Shown one piece after another: positions 34,561-45,682 of a stretch of 64,000 nt of DNA. The stretch is from Polytrichum commune (taxonomy: Eukaryota; Streptophyta; Polytrichopsida; Polytrichales; Polytrichaceae), in contig OX485803.1 of NCBI GenBank assembly GCA_950295325.1, forward strand, positions 64,621,554-64,685,553, in the 5' to 3' direction. Numbering within the stretch: position 1 is the stretch's first letter; every line of letters starts with the position of its first letter. The translations under genes were made by a program, and so were the position numbers. A model generated the notes under the pieces. The model made no database searches. It saw nothing but the letters and a program-made list of their open reading frames with translations, and was not told where the DNA came from.

Positions 34561-35202
34561 TTATGTTGTAATTCTATGCTATATGATTGTGGATAGTCTG
34601 CTTCCTTGCAATGGTTGTAACATGATAGCCTACCAAAATACCAAGTAAGGGTAACCAACTAGTTATTTAGTAAGTAGAGTAAGGCTAACCAACTAGTAAT
34701 ATAATAAGTAGGCCTAGCCACTGGGCCCGCCTAGCCACTAGGTCCGACACCACCCTAAATCCGGCATCCCCCAAAAAGACATGAGGCCCACGGCCCCACC
34801 CCGCCTTGGTGGCAAGCACCACCCCCGCCCCCCACCCCACCGCCACCTAGGATCATTGAGGCCCTTGGATGGGCCTTGGTGGATCAACGGTCCGGATGCA
34901 CCATGAAGAATCTCTTATATAGCGCCTCAGTGACACGGCAACCGAACCGGCAAAAAGGTGTGAATCTAGCCAAAAAAGGTGTGGAAATAGCGATTCTCTT
35001 AAATGCACAATATTGCAACCTACAAGTAGACATCCATTGTTATATAGTACTGTGAGTTGGGAAATAATGTGCATCCAAAGTAATATCCCCGGTGTTTGTA
35101 ATGTTGGTTTCCTTGTTTATAGTGTGACCCACAATATATACCATAAACAATGTACCTTACCTCACTTGTACTATTGAACTTAGTCTTGATCTTGTCGAAA
35201 TA

Positions 35203-35919
35203 TGTTGTATTAAAGGATGGCATGGATCTAAGGCCCCTATTTAACTTCTTTCACCACTCTAAAGGCATGTTTGAATTATTGTTCAGGTCCAAGAAACTTG
35301 CGGTCCAATTTCTAGAACTCTCCTGGATGGACCTTACTTTTCGACTCAAGATTGGATCCAAGCTTGAAATTTGGTTTCCCATATTGGGTGGAGTATTTTT
35401 TCGAGTCAGGACCACCAAGATTTGGCAGGGAATCGGGGTCACATAAGCGCCCCTTCAATTTTTAGTAATTTTCACTTGGACTTGAATGTAAACTTCAGTC
35501 CATTTTGTTTTCTCTCTTGGCAAACACAATTGCTCAATTTCAACGTTTAATTGGTGTTGGACCCTAGTGTAAACCCACCCCAATACTTAGAATCTTTTTT
35601 GGCTTTGTTAGTGACCTCAAATCCCTCAACCTTCACAACATGCCATAATTTTGTAGATGTGTGTAACACAAAACTCTTTCATTTCCCTTTTAGATTAAAG
35701 TCTTTCATGGATACTTTGCAGATGGTTGTGTACACTACACTAAGTAAATATGCTCTAGGGTGGTATATGAGCCACATCTATGATTAAGGTGAAGTATCCC
35801 TCATTCACACTTACCCCATGGGCGTTGATGTCGTCTCTCTTTATACACTATATCCATAGATATAGTTTAAACTCTATATTATTCTCAAGGTAGTTGGGTC
35901 TTAAACAATTACTTTTCCC
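35203..35919. other. Gene-free stretch with a Harbinger-like terminus
   Basis: No supported gene. 35553-35580 reads GGACCCTAGTGTAAACCCAC; its complement resembles the GGTTTACACTATGGACC terminus at 29.2 kb. The matching other end was not found. The 98-codon ORF at 35150-35446 has no recognised domain. Confidence 0.4.
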
Positions 35920-36235
35920 GACTAGCCCATTTCTCGTAGGATAAGAAACACACAACCAATACGAGATGGTTAAGCAAATAACACTCAAGGTTATAGTCAC
36001 TTCCCTCATGATTTTTGGAGCTCATATAAATATTAGTTTCATTGTCAAAGTGGATATTCTTGTGCTCATTAAATGGTCATTTGAATCCCTTTGATTATGA
36101 AAATTGCTGAGCCTAGAATGGTTATCATTTTTGAGCCCGTAGTCCAATATCTTTCAAACATGTGTGTTTCTAGTACATGTTCTTGAAGCCACACCAAACC
36201 TCATACCACTCAAATATAGGTGTCCCAATAAGAGA
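35920..36235 (-). repeat. Dispersed repeat DR1, minus-strand copy
   Basis: Read on the minus strand it starts GGACACCTATATTTGAGTGG, then ACACACATGTTTG, TTGGACTACGGGCTCAAAA, TGAGCACAAGA, ATATGAGCTCC, CATCTCGTATTGGTTGTGTG and TATCCTACGAGAAATGGGCT. It links the 5' fragments (7.5 and 39.6 kb) with the 3' fragments (1, 26.1 and 53.1 kb), so it best defines the family. Confidence 0.7.
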
Positions 36236-37132
36236 AGTAGCCGATTAAGAATTGTCTACCTAATTAGTTCTGTAAGTTACTTAGAGCTTTAGGTTATGAC
36301 CACAATCAGAGCGCAGGAATTCTCTTGGATTGCTTGGTAGTTGTCCTCAAGGCTTGAAACAAAAATGCATTAGGACCTTAAGTTTTTAATGGCCTGTGAA
36401 ATTAAATAATTAACAACTACTTAGCCTTGATGTCAAAATTTATACTCAAAATGAGATACTTATTCATGTAAGATTTTACCAAATTTGATTCTTTTTTATC
36501 TCCTCGCCAATGTATTTGGAATAATGGTAACATTACATGAACAACTTCTTTGAAAACTCAAAATTCAATTTTTTTTTAACATGCACTCTTCTCAATTTGG
36601 AGTTTGTCTCTAGCAGTTTCTTATGAGTTTTATAACACTCTAACATCATAACGTTCTCATGTGATTTGTTATATGATGTCCGTAAAAACACGGGGTTTCT
36701 AGATGTGGTAGTTCGTGGAAGGTTTTATAATATCTTTTCTCTTAACTAACCCCCATTCACTATCAAGTATCTCTTGTAACTAACATTCCATTATTTACAT
36801 ATACGCAAAGTACCTCACCAAACTCTTCTCTAAATCTCACATCAAGTTTCTAATCTAATCATGTGTAAACCAAGAAAAACTAAGTTCCAAAATATGTGCT
36901 TTCATAAATGAAGTGTAGAAATATAGCTATGCCTTAAGTTTCTCTCCACACGTCTTCTAGTTACCTCAACACCCTCAAGTTCCCTCATGCTTAGAAACAC
37001 TAAAAGAAACTCTCACCCTCTCAAAAAAATTCTAACTCTTAAAAAGTTCTAACTCTCCAACTCTAAAGAAGCTCCAATTCTCTAATTCTTGAGAAAATCC
37101 AACTCTCTAAGTTCCAAAACCTTGAACACCTA

Positions 37133-37159
37133 CAAAAAGAAGAAGAAGAAGAAGAAGAA
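37133..37159. repeat. (AGA)n microsatellite
   Basis: About nine AGA units. Confidence 0.9.
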
Positions 37160-37319
37160 TGTCAATTACTCCAACTTCCCTCCTGTAAATATTCTTCCCT
37201 TGGATCCCTTGGTCAATAGAAAGCCTTTGGGGTTATTATACAAGGATCCCTTTGCGGCTAAGGTTCGGTCGCCGCCGCTTAGCCCTAACCCACCCTAAAC
37301 TTATCTTTACCCTACCCGG

Positions 37320-37390
37320 TCATTAAACTATGATCGGTTCTCAATTTATGACCGGTCTTCAAACTATGACCGGTATTCAACTAGTACAAA
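37320..37390. repeat. Short tandem repeat with ATGACCGGT core
   Basis: Units of about 18-22 bp: CTATGATCGGTTCTCAA, TTATGACCGGTCTTCAA, ACTATGACCGGTATTCAA. Confidence 0.75.
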
Positions 37391-39534
37391 ACTAGATTAT
37401 GACCACACTAACATCAATCTACTAACATATAAAAACTTTACTAACTCATCTAATTGCTAAGTTTCGATCCTTAACCAAACATCATGACAACGTCGTCTTA
37501 GAATAACTAAGTCCATTTGGTATTTTTTTTCAGTTATACGGCTTGGTAGCACTCTTGCACACTTTACTTATGTCTTACATTGAATATAACCAAGCTACCA
37601 AATTTCAACAAAGATAGCTACAAACACACTGTATTAGTTTATAAGATGTCCAAATCTAATTTAAAAATATATATTATGTTAATAATTATGCATCAGATCT
37701 ACTCTAGAATTTCCAAATCAACAACTTATAATAAGCAAAACGTGCATGATTGTGAAAATACACAAGGAAAAGGGGTCTAATTTGATCATTCAACTTAAAC
37801 TAAATCTTGTAGGGTGGATATAAGAACAAACACCCGAAAGACACACATAGCAAAACATATTGGACTACGTGCTCAAAATTTGTTTTTGGGTTATAATCAA
37901 TACAACGTGGATCATTTTAAGGGTTACTTGACACTCTATCCCAATTTTCACTTCACAAGGTCCCACTTAGAGGTGAATGTCCCAACTTCATGGCCTCTTG
38001 AATAATGGATAATTTTCTTTTAGAAATGATGGATGGTTTGGGACTTGGGGTGCCATGGTGTGAAGGGCAAAGTTCCAATTGCAAATACTAAGTCCCATAC
38101 ATTTTGTAAAAGTGTTGAGCCTTGCCTTATCCACTTTACTACTTGAATATTGATTAAAACACTCTTTTGTAACTATGAGGTTCATGATGGTATGCCGTCC
38201 GTTCTTAGGTACAATTACGTAGGGAACACATTCTTTTGTTCTTGCCATTTTCATGGTTGTGAAACATATCATCCTTAACATCTTATTTTTGCAATGAGTG
38301 ATACTTCAATCACATTTTATGCCAAAGTGATAATGATGGTTGGTTTTGTTGTGGGGGTAGAATCAACAAAGCAAGAACAACATGGCCTACATGTACATAA
38401 TTGGAGGTTGTATTTTGAATGCTTATCAGATTAGTCAATCAAAATTTAATCCTTAGAAGAAACATGGTTATTGCACATTCTAAGATGTGCTAGAAAAAAC
38501 ATATTCTCAAGGGTCTTATGTGAATTGTCACAAAAGAAAGCTAAAAGCATCATCAAAGGATCACATTATACATCCAAATGGTCAAAAATTGGAATACCTA
38601 TTAAAACTAGATCTCTCATATGAATCTATAAATTTTTGCTTTAAGAAATCACCTTAAACAAAAATCATACTCATTTGATGGAATTTTTGATAGGATTGGC
38701 TAAGATCATAGATACCATAGGGTGATAGGAAGTCGCAATACATTTATAACAAGTGGCATTGTCAAAATACCTTGTTTGATCATTTGATGTGAAACACTTA
38801 AAGAGACATTGAGGAAAATCATTGATGAATTATTGTGATTGAGATTCCAAAAGAGATCATCATAAACCTTTGAAGGAAAAATAACATCATGAAATTGCAA
38901 CATATGTTGTACTTTATGCTTGATTCTTGCACGAGTTCTTATTTCCATCTATTACAGGCGCATGTGATACTAGATTGCAAATCAATGGATAATATTATTT
39001 AAATAAATTTATATCACACACCAATAGGAATGTTTTGTATGCCATAGATATGATTCTACACTACCCTATGAAAACCTAGACACTTGCTACACAAGAAAAC
39101 AATATCTAGAAAGACCTATTTTGACAACTTCTTAACAAAGCTGTCCATTGGATGTTGAGTCTCATTTTGGGATGTTTGGGCCTTAAGAGATTAAGTGATT
39201 CATTATTCTTATGAAAAATAATTATCAAAATTTAGCCTTGGAGTTGGCTCACCACTTTTGGCTAACCCAAATCCAAGGCAAATGTTCCAACCTCTTGGCG
39301 CCATACTTATTGCATGTTTGTGCTATATATCTCTGGTGGGTGAAGGGGGTTTGTTTAGCACCGGTCTTTTACTTTGAGGGGAATTACGTAAGCCAATAAT
39401 TCCCAGCTTGACCATAATTTGAAGTACCTTTAGGCTATTTGGGTTGATGTAAAATCCATCCCCCACCATCCCCTATCCTCATGTAAAATGGCCACACCTT
39501 AAGGGAATCTACATGTTGGACATTTATTTGGCAT

Positions 39535-39620
39535 AAGTATGTGGACATATGTGGTCGCTCTTCTTGCTTGTATACGTATATTTGAGTGGTATATGGCGAG
39601 GTTTGAGAATGGATACAACA
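39535..39620 (+). repeat. Dispersed repeat DR1, 5' fragment
   Basis: TATATTTGAGTGGTATATGG followed by CGAGGTTTGAGAA matches the 5' part of the 36-kb copy, and the preceding TATGTGGACATATGTGG resembles the sequence before the 7.5-kb fragment. Confidence 0.5.
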
Positions 39621-40040
39621 ATATTTATGCGTTCTAATGAGATTGTGCCCCCCTTATCATGGAACCAACATCAAGTTTAATAGGCCTCATCATAAGAAAC
39701 TTGTTAAGGTCTAAAAGTTTGAACATCTAAATGTTGTAAACTCAATATACTGAACTCTCTACTATGTTTACAACTTGGATGCCACATTGTTAAGTCCCAA
39801 TTGGAATGACTACAACAAACTCTCCGTCAAAATGTAAGCTACCCACCTCATTGAGTTTGACCACTCAATTTGTGACCCCCTTGATATCTTAGTTTGAACA
39901 TGACCACATTACACTTGCTCAAATTTTGTAACATGGGCCATTATTGGTAGATGTTGACTAGAACTAAGATAACGGTAGTCTATAATGAGTTTAAAGTAAA
40001 AGCATAGAGTTCATTATATTTGCTAATAATGAACTTGCTT

Positions 40041-40186
40041 TTACTTTAGGTAAACTTAAGACAACCGGGCATGATGGGGAGGTATATAAAAGGCTCTTGC
40101 ATGAGAGTAAGGGTTCTTTATATTATCTAGTGATTGGGTGATTCATGCCAAAGAAATTTTCCAATAGAGAATTAAAGTTTTGTATT
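40041..40186 (+). repeat. Ty3/Gypsy LTR fragment (upstream copy)
   Basis: It is a direct copy of 40520-40650: TAAACTTAAGACAACCGGGC, then GAGGTATATAAA (TATA-box-like, 40080-40090), GGCTCTTGCAT and GTGATTGG, ending near AATTAAAGTTTTGTA, where the true LTR end reads ATTAAAGTTTTCTTACA. It abuts an inverted gag fragment instead of a primer-binding site. Confidence 0.75.
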
Positions 40187-40519
40187 AGAATCTACAGAAT
40201 CGGCATTGGTAACTAGCTTATGAAAATCCTCCCAGGGTTGGGCACTATTCAATGAGTCCACCGCTATCTTTAATCTTATTTTTGGCTTTAATCCATCAAT
40301 AAAACAATGAATCTTATCACCAACACTCTCAGGAAAAGTAACAATTTCTACACATAAGTTTTGAAACTCATTGGCATAACTTTCAACCGATGAGTGTTGA
40401 GATAACTTACCAATCTTGACACGGGCATGCTTACACTTTATTGGCTCTTTCACTATATTGGCCTCCAAAATCACCAACTTCACCTCATTGCGCTCCTTGG
40501 CTTTTTTCAATTCATAGTT
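40187..40519 (-). pseudogene. Inverted gag fragment of the Ty3/Gypsy element
   Basis: The minus strand is open for about 110 codons and parallels the plus-strand gag at 40780-41100: KKAKERNEVKLVILEAN, CKHARVKIGKLSQHSSVE, SYANEFQNLC, SVGDKIHCFIDGLKPKIRLK, QPWEDFHKLV. It lacks the stops seen in the plus-strand copy, so it preserves the gag sequence better. It is a fragment of the capsid region only, with no zinc knuckle. Its head-to-head position between two direct LTR fragments points to rearrangement rather than an ordinary insertion. Confidence 0.8.
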
Positions 40520-40654
40520 AAACTTAAGACAACCGGGCATGGTGGGGAGGTATATAAACGGCTCTTGCATAAGAGTAAGAATTCTTTATTTTATCTCGTG
40601 ATTGGATGGTTCATGCCAATGAAATTTCCAATAGATCATTAAAGTTTTCTTACA
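40520..40654 (+). repeat. 5' LTR remnant (3' part)
   Basis: It ends ...TTTCTTACA two bases before the primer-binding site. GAGGTATATAAA at about 40547-40558 is a plausible TATA box. The LTR 5' end is not identifiable because of the inverted gag insert upstream. Confidence 0.75.
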
Positions 40655-40656
40655 TT

Positions 40657-40668
40657 TGGTATCAGAGC
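40657..40668 (+). promoter_or_regulatory. Primer-binding site (initiator tRNA-Met type)
   Basis: TGGTATCAGAGC is the common plant LTR-retrotransposon primer-binding sequence, complementary to the 3' end of initiator tRNA-Met. It sits directly after the LTR end and 22 bp before the gag ATG at 40691. Confidence 0.9.
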
Positions 40669-40690
40669 AGGTTTTAGTTTGAAAACAAAG

Positions 40691-41395
40691 ATGGTATCTC
40701 TTGAGACGAATGTTTCAGTAACCCTAGAGATGAAGAATACGTTAGAGAATAATATTACAATTCAAAACCTTATATTGGAGATGAAAGAATTGAAAAAGGC
40801 CAAGGAGCGCAATGAGGTGAAGTTGGCGATTTTGGAAGCCAATAAAGTGAAGGAGCCAATGAAGTGTAAGCATGTCCGTGTCAAACTTCGTAAGTTATCT
40901 AAACACTCATCGATTGAAAGTTATGCCAATGACTTTTAAAACTTGTGTGCATAAATTACTACTTTTTCTATGAGTGTTGGTGATAAGATTCATCATTTTA
41001 TTGATGGATTAAAGCTAGAAATAAGATTAAAGGTAGTAGTGCACCCATTGAATGATGTCCAACCGTGAGAGGATTTTCAGAGGCTAGTTACCTATGCCGT
41101 TTCTATAAATTCTAATATTTAACAAGTTAAGTATGGGTTAGGGATTGCATCTATTAGGAACAGTGATAAAAGTTTCCTTCTATATGAGCAGGTGGTCCAA
41201 TCAAGAATCAAAAAAAATCTACCATGAAGTTCACTAATGTTAGGGAGATTGACTACAAAAGAGTTGCAGCCTTAAAGAAAGAAGAGAAATGCTACTTTTG
41301 TGAAGAAAAAGGCCATAGGGCTAATACTTGCCTTAAGAAATCTAATTCCACTATTGACAAAGTGGAAAAGGATTTTTAGATCCTCAACAGAGAGA
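40691..41395 (+). pseudogene. Ty3/Gypsy gag, broken
   Basis: The ATG at 40691 follows the primer-binding site. It runs as MVSLETNVSVTLEMKNTLEN, then KKAKERNEVKLAILEAN, LRKLSKHSSIESYANDF (stop after this at 40937), then, after the stop, SVGDKIHHFIDGLKLEIRLK and DFQRLVTYA. A CCHC zinc knuckle follows at 41290-41331 (CYFCEEKGHRANTC), which binds RNA in gag proteins. Several stops interrupt the chain. The inverted copy at 40187-40519 is intact over the shared part. Confidence 0.85.
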
Positions 41396-41895
41396 TAGTG
41401 GGCAATCTGTTGAGGTAGAAAGGAGATCAAGATTAAGAAAATTGGGTTATCTTGTTCAGATCTTACAGGTTAAGATAGGCAAGTCATTTGATTTTGTACT
41501 TGAATTTTTGAACTTTAAAAGTTAATTAATTTTCTTATCTTCGAAGCCCACTACATATATATTTTAGTGAAGATTTCAAGGTTTTTGGTCATTGTTTACT
41601 TATTGATACATATTTCGGAAACCTAGCCAAGTAAAAGTTACAAGAAAAAAACCCTTTGAGACCGGTGCTTGCATTTTAGTGGAAAAGAAAAAAGGTCAAG
41701 GCCACAATAGATTATTGTCAAGATTCTAATTATAATATGAGTGTAAACACACTTATGTAAATGCTTTTGGATTCACAAAGAAACTCGTATGGCAAGTGTA
41801 TTATGATTCATCTTAACCTAGACTCTTGAATTCTAATTCGACTAATGATCTAACTATGCAATTCTCAAGGAAAGTCTCTGGAATAGATGGGCATA
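41396..41895. other. Decayed gag-pol linker
   Basis: This lies between gag and the first inserted LTR. No frame is open for long and I recognise no motif. It may include the end of gag and the start of pol, or another small insertion. Confidence 0.4.
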
Positions 41896-43466
41896 TGTCA
41901 GCCCTAAACCCCCACCTTTGTGCGTCCTAGTCCAGGTGAGAGCCTAGGGCTTACATGTAATTACTTGCTCGCGTGAGTCTTCCTCCCCAATCTTAAGGGC
42001 CCAATTGATGATAACATGAAACACACAACTTTTTTATTCTAATTGAAAATGATAAGTGTTTATGAACACTTCTCACCCCTTACTAACTTACAACCCATAC
42101 AATGCTTCCACTAACCAACATTCTGTTTCAATCCCTCAAGCCACTAATTCTTACTTCCTAATCTAACTAATACTTCTAATAACCATTAGTCCTATGCCTA
42201 GTAACTAACTAATTCCTCCCAGCCTAATTGATTTCCAAGCCAATTGAACTGCCATGTTTTCCTACAGTCGGTGTTGGAGAGGACTCGGTAAGGACCAGCA
42301 TCCTGGAAGAGACCACCCAGCCACGTGTAGGTCTCAAAACCCCCTCTCCACAATGTCAATCCTCAAGCCCACAGTCCTCCAGGTAGCTGACCCTTGCTGG
42401 CCACACCGATGCGTGGCTAGCCAATGAATTCTGATATCGGTCCTTCACTTCCTCTCAGTTGAATAAAGTAGTTGCGCTCCTCCTCTGCACAATTTGTGAG
42501 TTGTGCTTCTCCCAATCAACCCCCTGGTCTCGCAATCAAATTTCGTCCAGCAGATCCCCCGAATTCTTCCAACCAGTCTTACTTCGTTTTTGAATCTCCC
42601 TCGCAGTGTAACCAACCCTTTCTCCCTGTTAGCAGAGCTCGAATCAATACCTTGAATCTTGGATTCCCTGACCATCCGTCAACCACACCCAGATACTTGC
42701 AATACCATCTCCGAACCCCCACTGTGGACTTAGCATTACACACAGATGGCTGTGCTGCCTTGCGGCACTGGACTCTTCATGATCCCAACTCAACCTCGCA
42801 ATCACTCCAAGTTCAGTAGCCTCTTCCACCAGCGACCCACATAATCTCACACAAAAGCACATTTTGTCCAGAGACATTCACTCATATTGTCACTTACAAG
42901 CGCCGAAGACCACCGAGCGCAACCGCATCTGTCCATGTCCGAACAGCTCTGAGTGTCCGTCCACCCACACCCTGGACCTTCCTCAGCCACCTCTAGCAAC
43001 CAGCACATCTTGTCACCACCTGCATTCGGCTCTCGGCCATTGCCCATCTCAGATACCCCTCATTCGGCCAGGGTCTCCCTCCCTTGCTGCCGCAGACCTT
43101 GCTCAGTTTTTTTTTTGAGAAAGAAGGGGAGCCGACAAAGGCCCTCAACCGTCCTCAACTTCCTGGTCCTGGGAAAATCTAGGTAATAGTGTTGCAATCC
43201 CTTTATGGACAGCGGCGATACCCAAATAGGTCAATTGCAAGGCTCGGCTCCCACAACCTTAATCCTAAGCCCATTCGGTCACTAACTGCCCTTTTACCAA
43301 CCCTTTCAACTCCGCCCATTAACAACATTCTAACTTAACCTAAGTCCTATCATAAAACAATGCTTTCACTCTTTTTATGTTTTGAATAATAACTAGAGAA
43401 ATTCAAACCTAAGTCTAATGAAATTTAAGTTTTAACCATAAATGTGGGCTCAATCTTGGGCTCACA
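41896..43466 (+). mobile_element. Solo LTR-like insertion A
   Basis: It starts TGTCAGCCCTAAACCCCCAC and ends TGGGCTCACA, the TG...CA form with inverted termini typical of LTRs. It is flanked by GCATA/ACATA (41891-41895 and 43467-43471), a 5-bp duplication with one change. It shares its first about 45 bp (CCCTAAACCCCCACC, CGTCCTAGTCC) and its end with insertion B on the opposite strand. The middle is CT/GC-rich, and its ORFs (42472-43186) are compositional. No internal region or primer site exists, so a solo LTR is most likely. Confidence 0.7.
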
Positions 43467-43469
43467 ACA

Positions 43470-43860
43470 TATTTTAGTAGATACCACTGCTAGTCAATGT
43501 TATTTGAGTTAATCATATGTCAAACGCATTGGTTTGCATGTGAAAAAAAATTATAAAGTGGTATTGGGAAATGGATTGGAATGTTGAAATGAAAGGCACC
43601 GTCAATGTGCATGTGAAAATTCAACAATACCAAATTGAATATCAAGTCTCTTGTTTGGTTATCAAATTAAGTGATGGCTTTGACTTGATTTTGGGAGATA
43701 ATTGGTTGAATAAGGATAGAGCCCACATTGATTATGATTCTAAAGCTTTTATGTTGCATAAGGGCAATCAAAAAACTACAATTCAAAGTGTGGTAACAAG
43801 TAAGAAGAACTCCATGCGTCAAGTAACAGGTTATCAACTGTGCAATTCAAAAGAGCAGTA
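43470..43860 (+). pseudogene. Ty3/Gypsy aspartic protease region
   Basis: LVDTTASQCYLS near 43473-43508 corresponds to the aspartic protease active-site stretch (usually D-S/T-G-A); the glycine is Thr here. SYVKRIGLHV follows after a stop. Open frame 43571-43861 reads VHVKIQQYQIEYQVSCLVIK and DLILGDNWLNKDRAHIDYDS, the conserved protease C-terminal part of Gypsy pol. It lies directly after solo LTR A, and removing the insert would join it to the preceding pol DNA. Confidence 0.75.
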
Positions 43861-43959
43861 AAAAAAGGTTGCAAAACTTTATTCATTTATTTGAAAAATG
43901 TACACAATAAAGAATCATCTTCAAGGTTGGAAAATAAACTTGTAGGGTGTTTGGTGAAG

Positions 43960-44240
43960 GAATATGAAGATATATTTCAACCCATACCTCCAAGGCTTTC
44001 ACCATAGATAGAGATGGCCCATATTATACCATTAGAAAAAGGTCATAAACCGCCTTTTAGACTTATTTATAGAATCAGTCCTTTGGGGATTGAAGAAGCC
44101 AAAAGACAAATTACGTAATATATCCACAAAGGGTGGATAGAACCAAACTCTTTAACTTATGGATCCCCAATCTCATTTGTTAAGAAAAACAAATGGTGGA
44201 CTAAGAATGGCGATAGATTATAGAGCTTTGAATAAACTAA
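43960..44240 (+). pseudogene. Ty3/Gypsy reverse transcriptase, N-terminal part
   Basis: IIPLEKGHKPPFRLIYRISP, then GIEEAKRQIT (stop), KGWIEPNSLTYGSPISFVKK, followed by a one-base frameshift in an A run near 44193, then GGLRMAIDYRALNKL up to the edge of insertion B. These are the conserved opening motifs of Gypsy RT. The frame continues after the insert with ACTATAAAG, so the break at 44240/45678 is a clean insertion and not a deletion. Confidence 0.85.
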
Positions 44241-45677
44241 TGTGAGCCCAAAAGAGTGATCACATGCTCTCTTCATTATTAAAAATGCTAAAAACGTGAA
44301 GATTGGCAAGCACCGGAACTAAGGTGAAGAGGGCTTTAGATTTTAGGAGTTTATTGTGTCAAGTGTAGGGTTGCAGCTAGTTAGGCTTTGTATGGCCTTG
44401 CATGACTAAAAGAAAATTAAAAAGAAAATTAAAACAGAGTGTTAAGTGATTATAAGGGATTGGGGGTTAGGGGTTAGTGATAGGTTAGGTCGGTAAAATG
44501 TTCGTTTTGAGCTTCGGTGGTGACCATCGAGGGGAAGACCTTCTAAAAATTGTGGATCAGGCCCTGGATCTCGGGATCCAGGGGAGGGAGCCCTCAGTGA
44601 GGCTGTGCGCCGCGGCAAAGGTGTGTGTGTGGAAGGAGGCGGACACCAGGGAGGCCGGAAGCAGCTGTTTCGAAGGAGAATGGTAGGCAGGAGGGGATTA
44701 GGGAGTTGAAGGGCGATCCTCCCTAGCTGGGAGCAGACCCAGGAAGGTGAGGGAGGTGCAATGCGAAGGAGTGAGATATCTGGGGAGGGGATTTTGCTGC
44801 AACCTCGTCGGGACAGGAACGGGAAGACTAAGGCGGCAGCTGGCACAACCGCCCACCAGGATGGGCCACATCAAATTCCTCGAGAGGGAATCGGCATGAG
44901 GGTGCGCCACAATGCAGAGAGTGAGGAGAGATGAAGGATGTGGTCGGAAGGCTTAGGATGAAGGTGGATAGGTGGGAATGTGGACTCTCTCCCTGGCAGG
45001 TTAAAATCTCATTCGCAATTCAAACTCTGATGACATTTCCATAATAGAATGAACATGGCTGGACGACCAGGGAGGGACGTAGTGGAGTGAAGGCGAGCAG
45101 ATCAGGTGTGGTTGGAAGGAGCAGAGAGGGAGTGAGTGGAAGGAGGCAGCTAGATGCATCGCCAAGGCCGGGGTATGGAGCTGCACTGCCCTATTCGGCT
45201 ACAGAAAGCGGGTAGGAAGAAGGCTGAGCTGTGAGGCTAGGCCAGTTGGACAGGGGCTTCAGTTACTACTGTAGCCGTCCCAGGAAGGGGAAGGCACCAG
45301 CACTTGAGGATGGCCAACTGTGGGAACGATGGACGGAGGACTTGTACCAAAGGGGGTTATCTGAGCAACCAAGGATTAAGGGTAGCCTAAGCTGTGATTA
45401 GGCAGGGTTGTGGGCCATTAGGATTTAGCGAGTAGTTTAGTATTCCAGGGGACGGGGGTTAGGATTGTGATTGAAGGGTGAAGGACTGAACCACCGAAAA
45501 GTTTTTTTTTTAATACTTGTTCACTCTTGATTAATAAATAAACATTGGCACATCACCTTGGTTGGTGGGTTATTGTGGAACTTACCTCCAAAATTACGAT
45601 GGCTTAACTCAATTAGGTGTGACCCATAGATCTCCACCCGGACTAGGACGCCTAAGGGTGGGGGTTTAGGGCTCACA
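44241..45677 (-). mobile_element. Solo LTR-like insertion B
   Basis: It is bounded by TGTGAGCCC and GGGCTCACA and a perfect 5-bp direct repeat ACTAA (44236-44240 and 45678-45682), as for an LTR element. Read on the minus strand it begins TGTGAGCCCTAAACCCCCAC, then GGCGTCCTAGTCCGG, matching insertion A. The body is C/T-rich on the minus strand (the Pro/Ser/Arg-rich minus ORFs at 44442-44910 come from this). It splits the RT domain of the host element. It has no internal coding region. Confidence 0.8.
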
Positions 45678-45682
45678 ACTAA

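Larger units (their letters stand above)
33622..34994. mobile_element. Non-autonomous Mutator-like element, TIRs about 360 bp
   Basis: The left arm (33626-33990) and the right arm (34640-34994, complement) are nearly identical, starting ATCGCTATTTCCACACC and running through TTGCCGGTTCGGTTGCCGTG, a GC-rich GGCGGTGGGG block and GGCGGGCCCAGTGGCTAGGC into the 34-bp repeat. The flanking direct repeat is TCTCTTAA (33614-33621 and 34995-35002). Long TIRs and an 8-9-bp duplication identify a MULE. The empty site is visible in DR2 copy 2 (GTCTCTCAAATGCAC, near 56145). There is no transposase. The high arm identity suggests youth or gene conversion. Confidence 0.85.
33114..35200 (+). repeat. Dispersed repeat DR2, copy 1, split by a Mutator-like element
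   Basis: The blocks 33270-33420 and 33540-33621 plus 35003-35140 are colinear with 55760-55930 and 56060-56290. Shared phrases include GGTAAATAATGTGG, TTATAGTGTGACT, ATCTTGTCCTACC versus ATCTGTCCTACC, AAATGCAC, AATGTGCATCCA and AGTAATATCCCC versus CTAGTATCCCC. The 1.37-kb insertion at 33622-34994 interrupts it exactly where the other copy is continuous. Confidence 0.7.
36236..40040. other. Gene-free stretch
   Basis: No supported gene. It contains A/C-rich imperfect repeats with AACTCT motifs (37000-37110), (AGA)n at 37133-37159, four imperfect copies of an ATGACCGGT unit at 37325-37380, the DR1-like phrase TTGGACTACGTGCTCAAAA at 37859-37877 and a DR1 fragment at 39535-39620. A hairpin at about 39986-40048 pairs AAAGTAAAAGC...GTTCATTA with TAATGAAC...GCTTTTACTTT. 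Confidence 0.45.

Noticed and set aside
42472-43186. Run of ORFs on both strands in a GC-rich region
   Set aside because: They lie inside solo LTR-like insertion A; the composition explains the lack of stops.
44442-44910. Pro/Ser/Arg-rich minus-strand ORFs (134 and 70 codons)
   Set aside because: They lie wholly inside solo LTR-like insertion B and reflect its C/T-rich composition.
44241-45677. Insertion B as a DNA transposon because of its inverted TGTGAGCCC ends
   Set aside because: The 5-bp duplication, TG...CA form and homologous partner A in the other orientation fit an LTR better; inverted LTR tips are normal.
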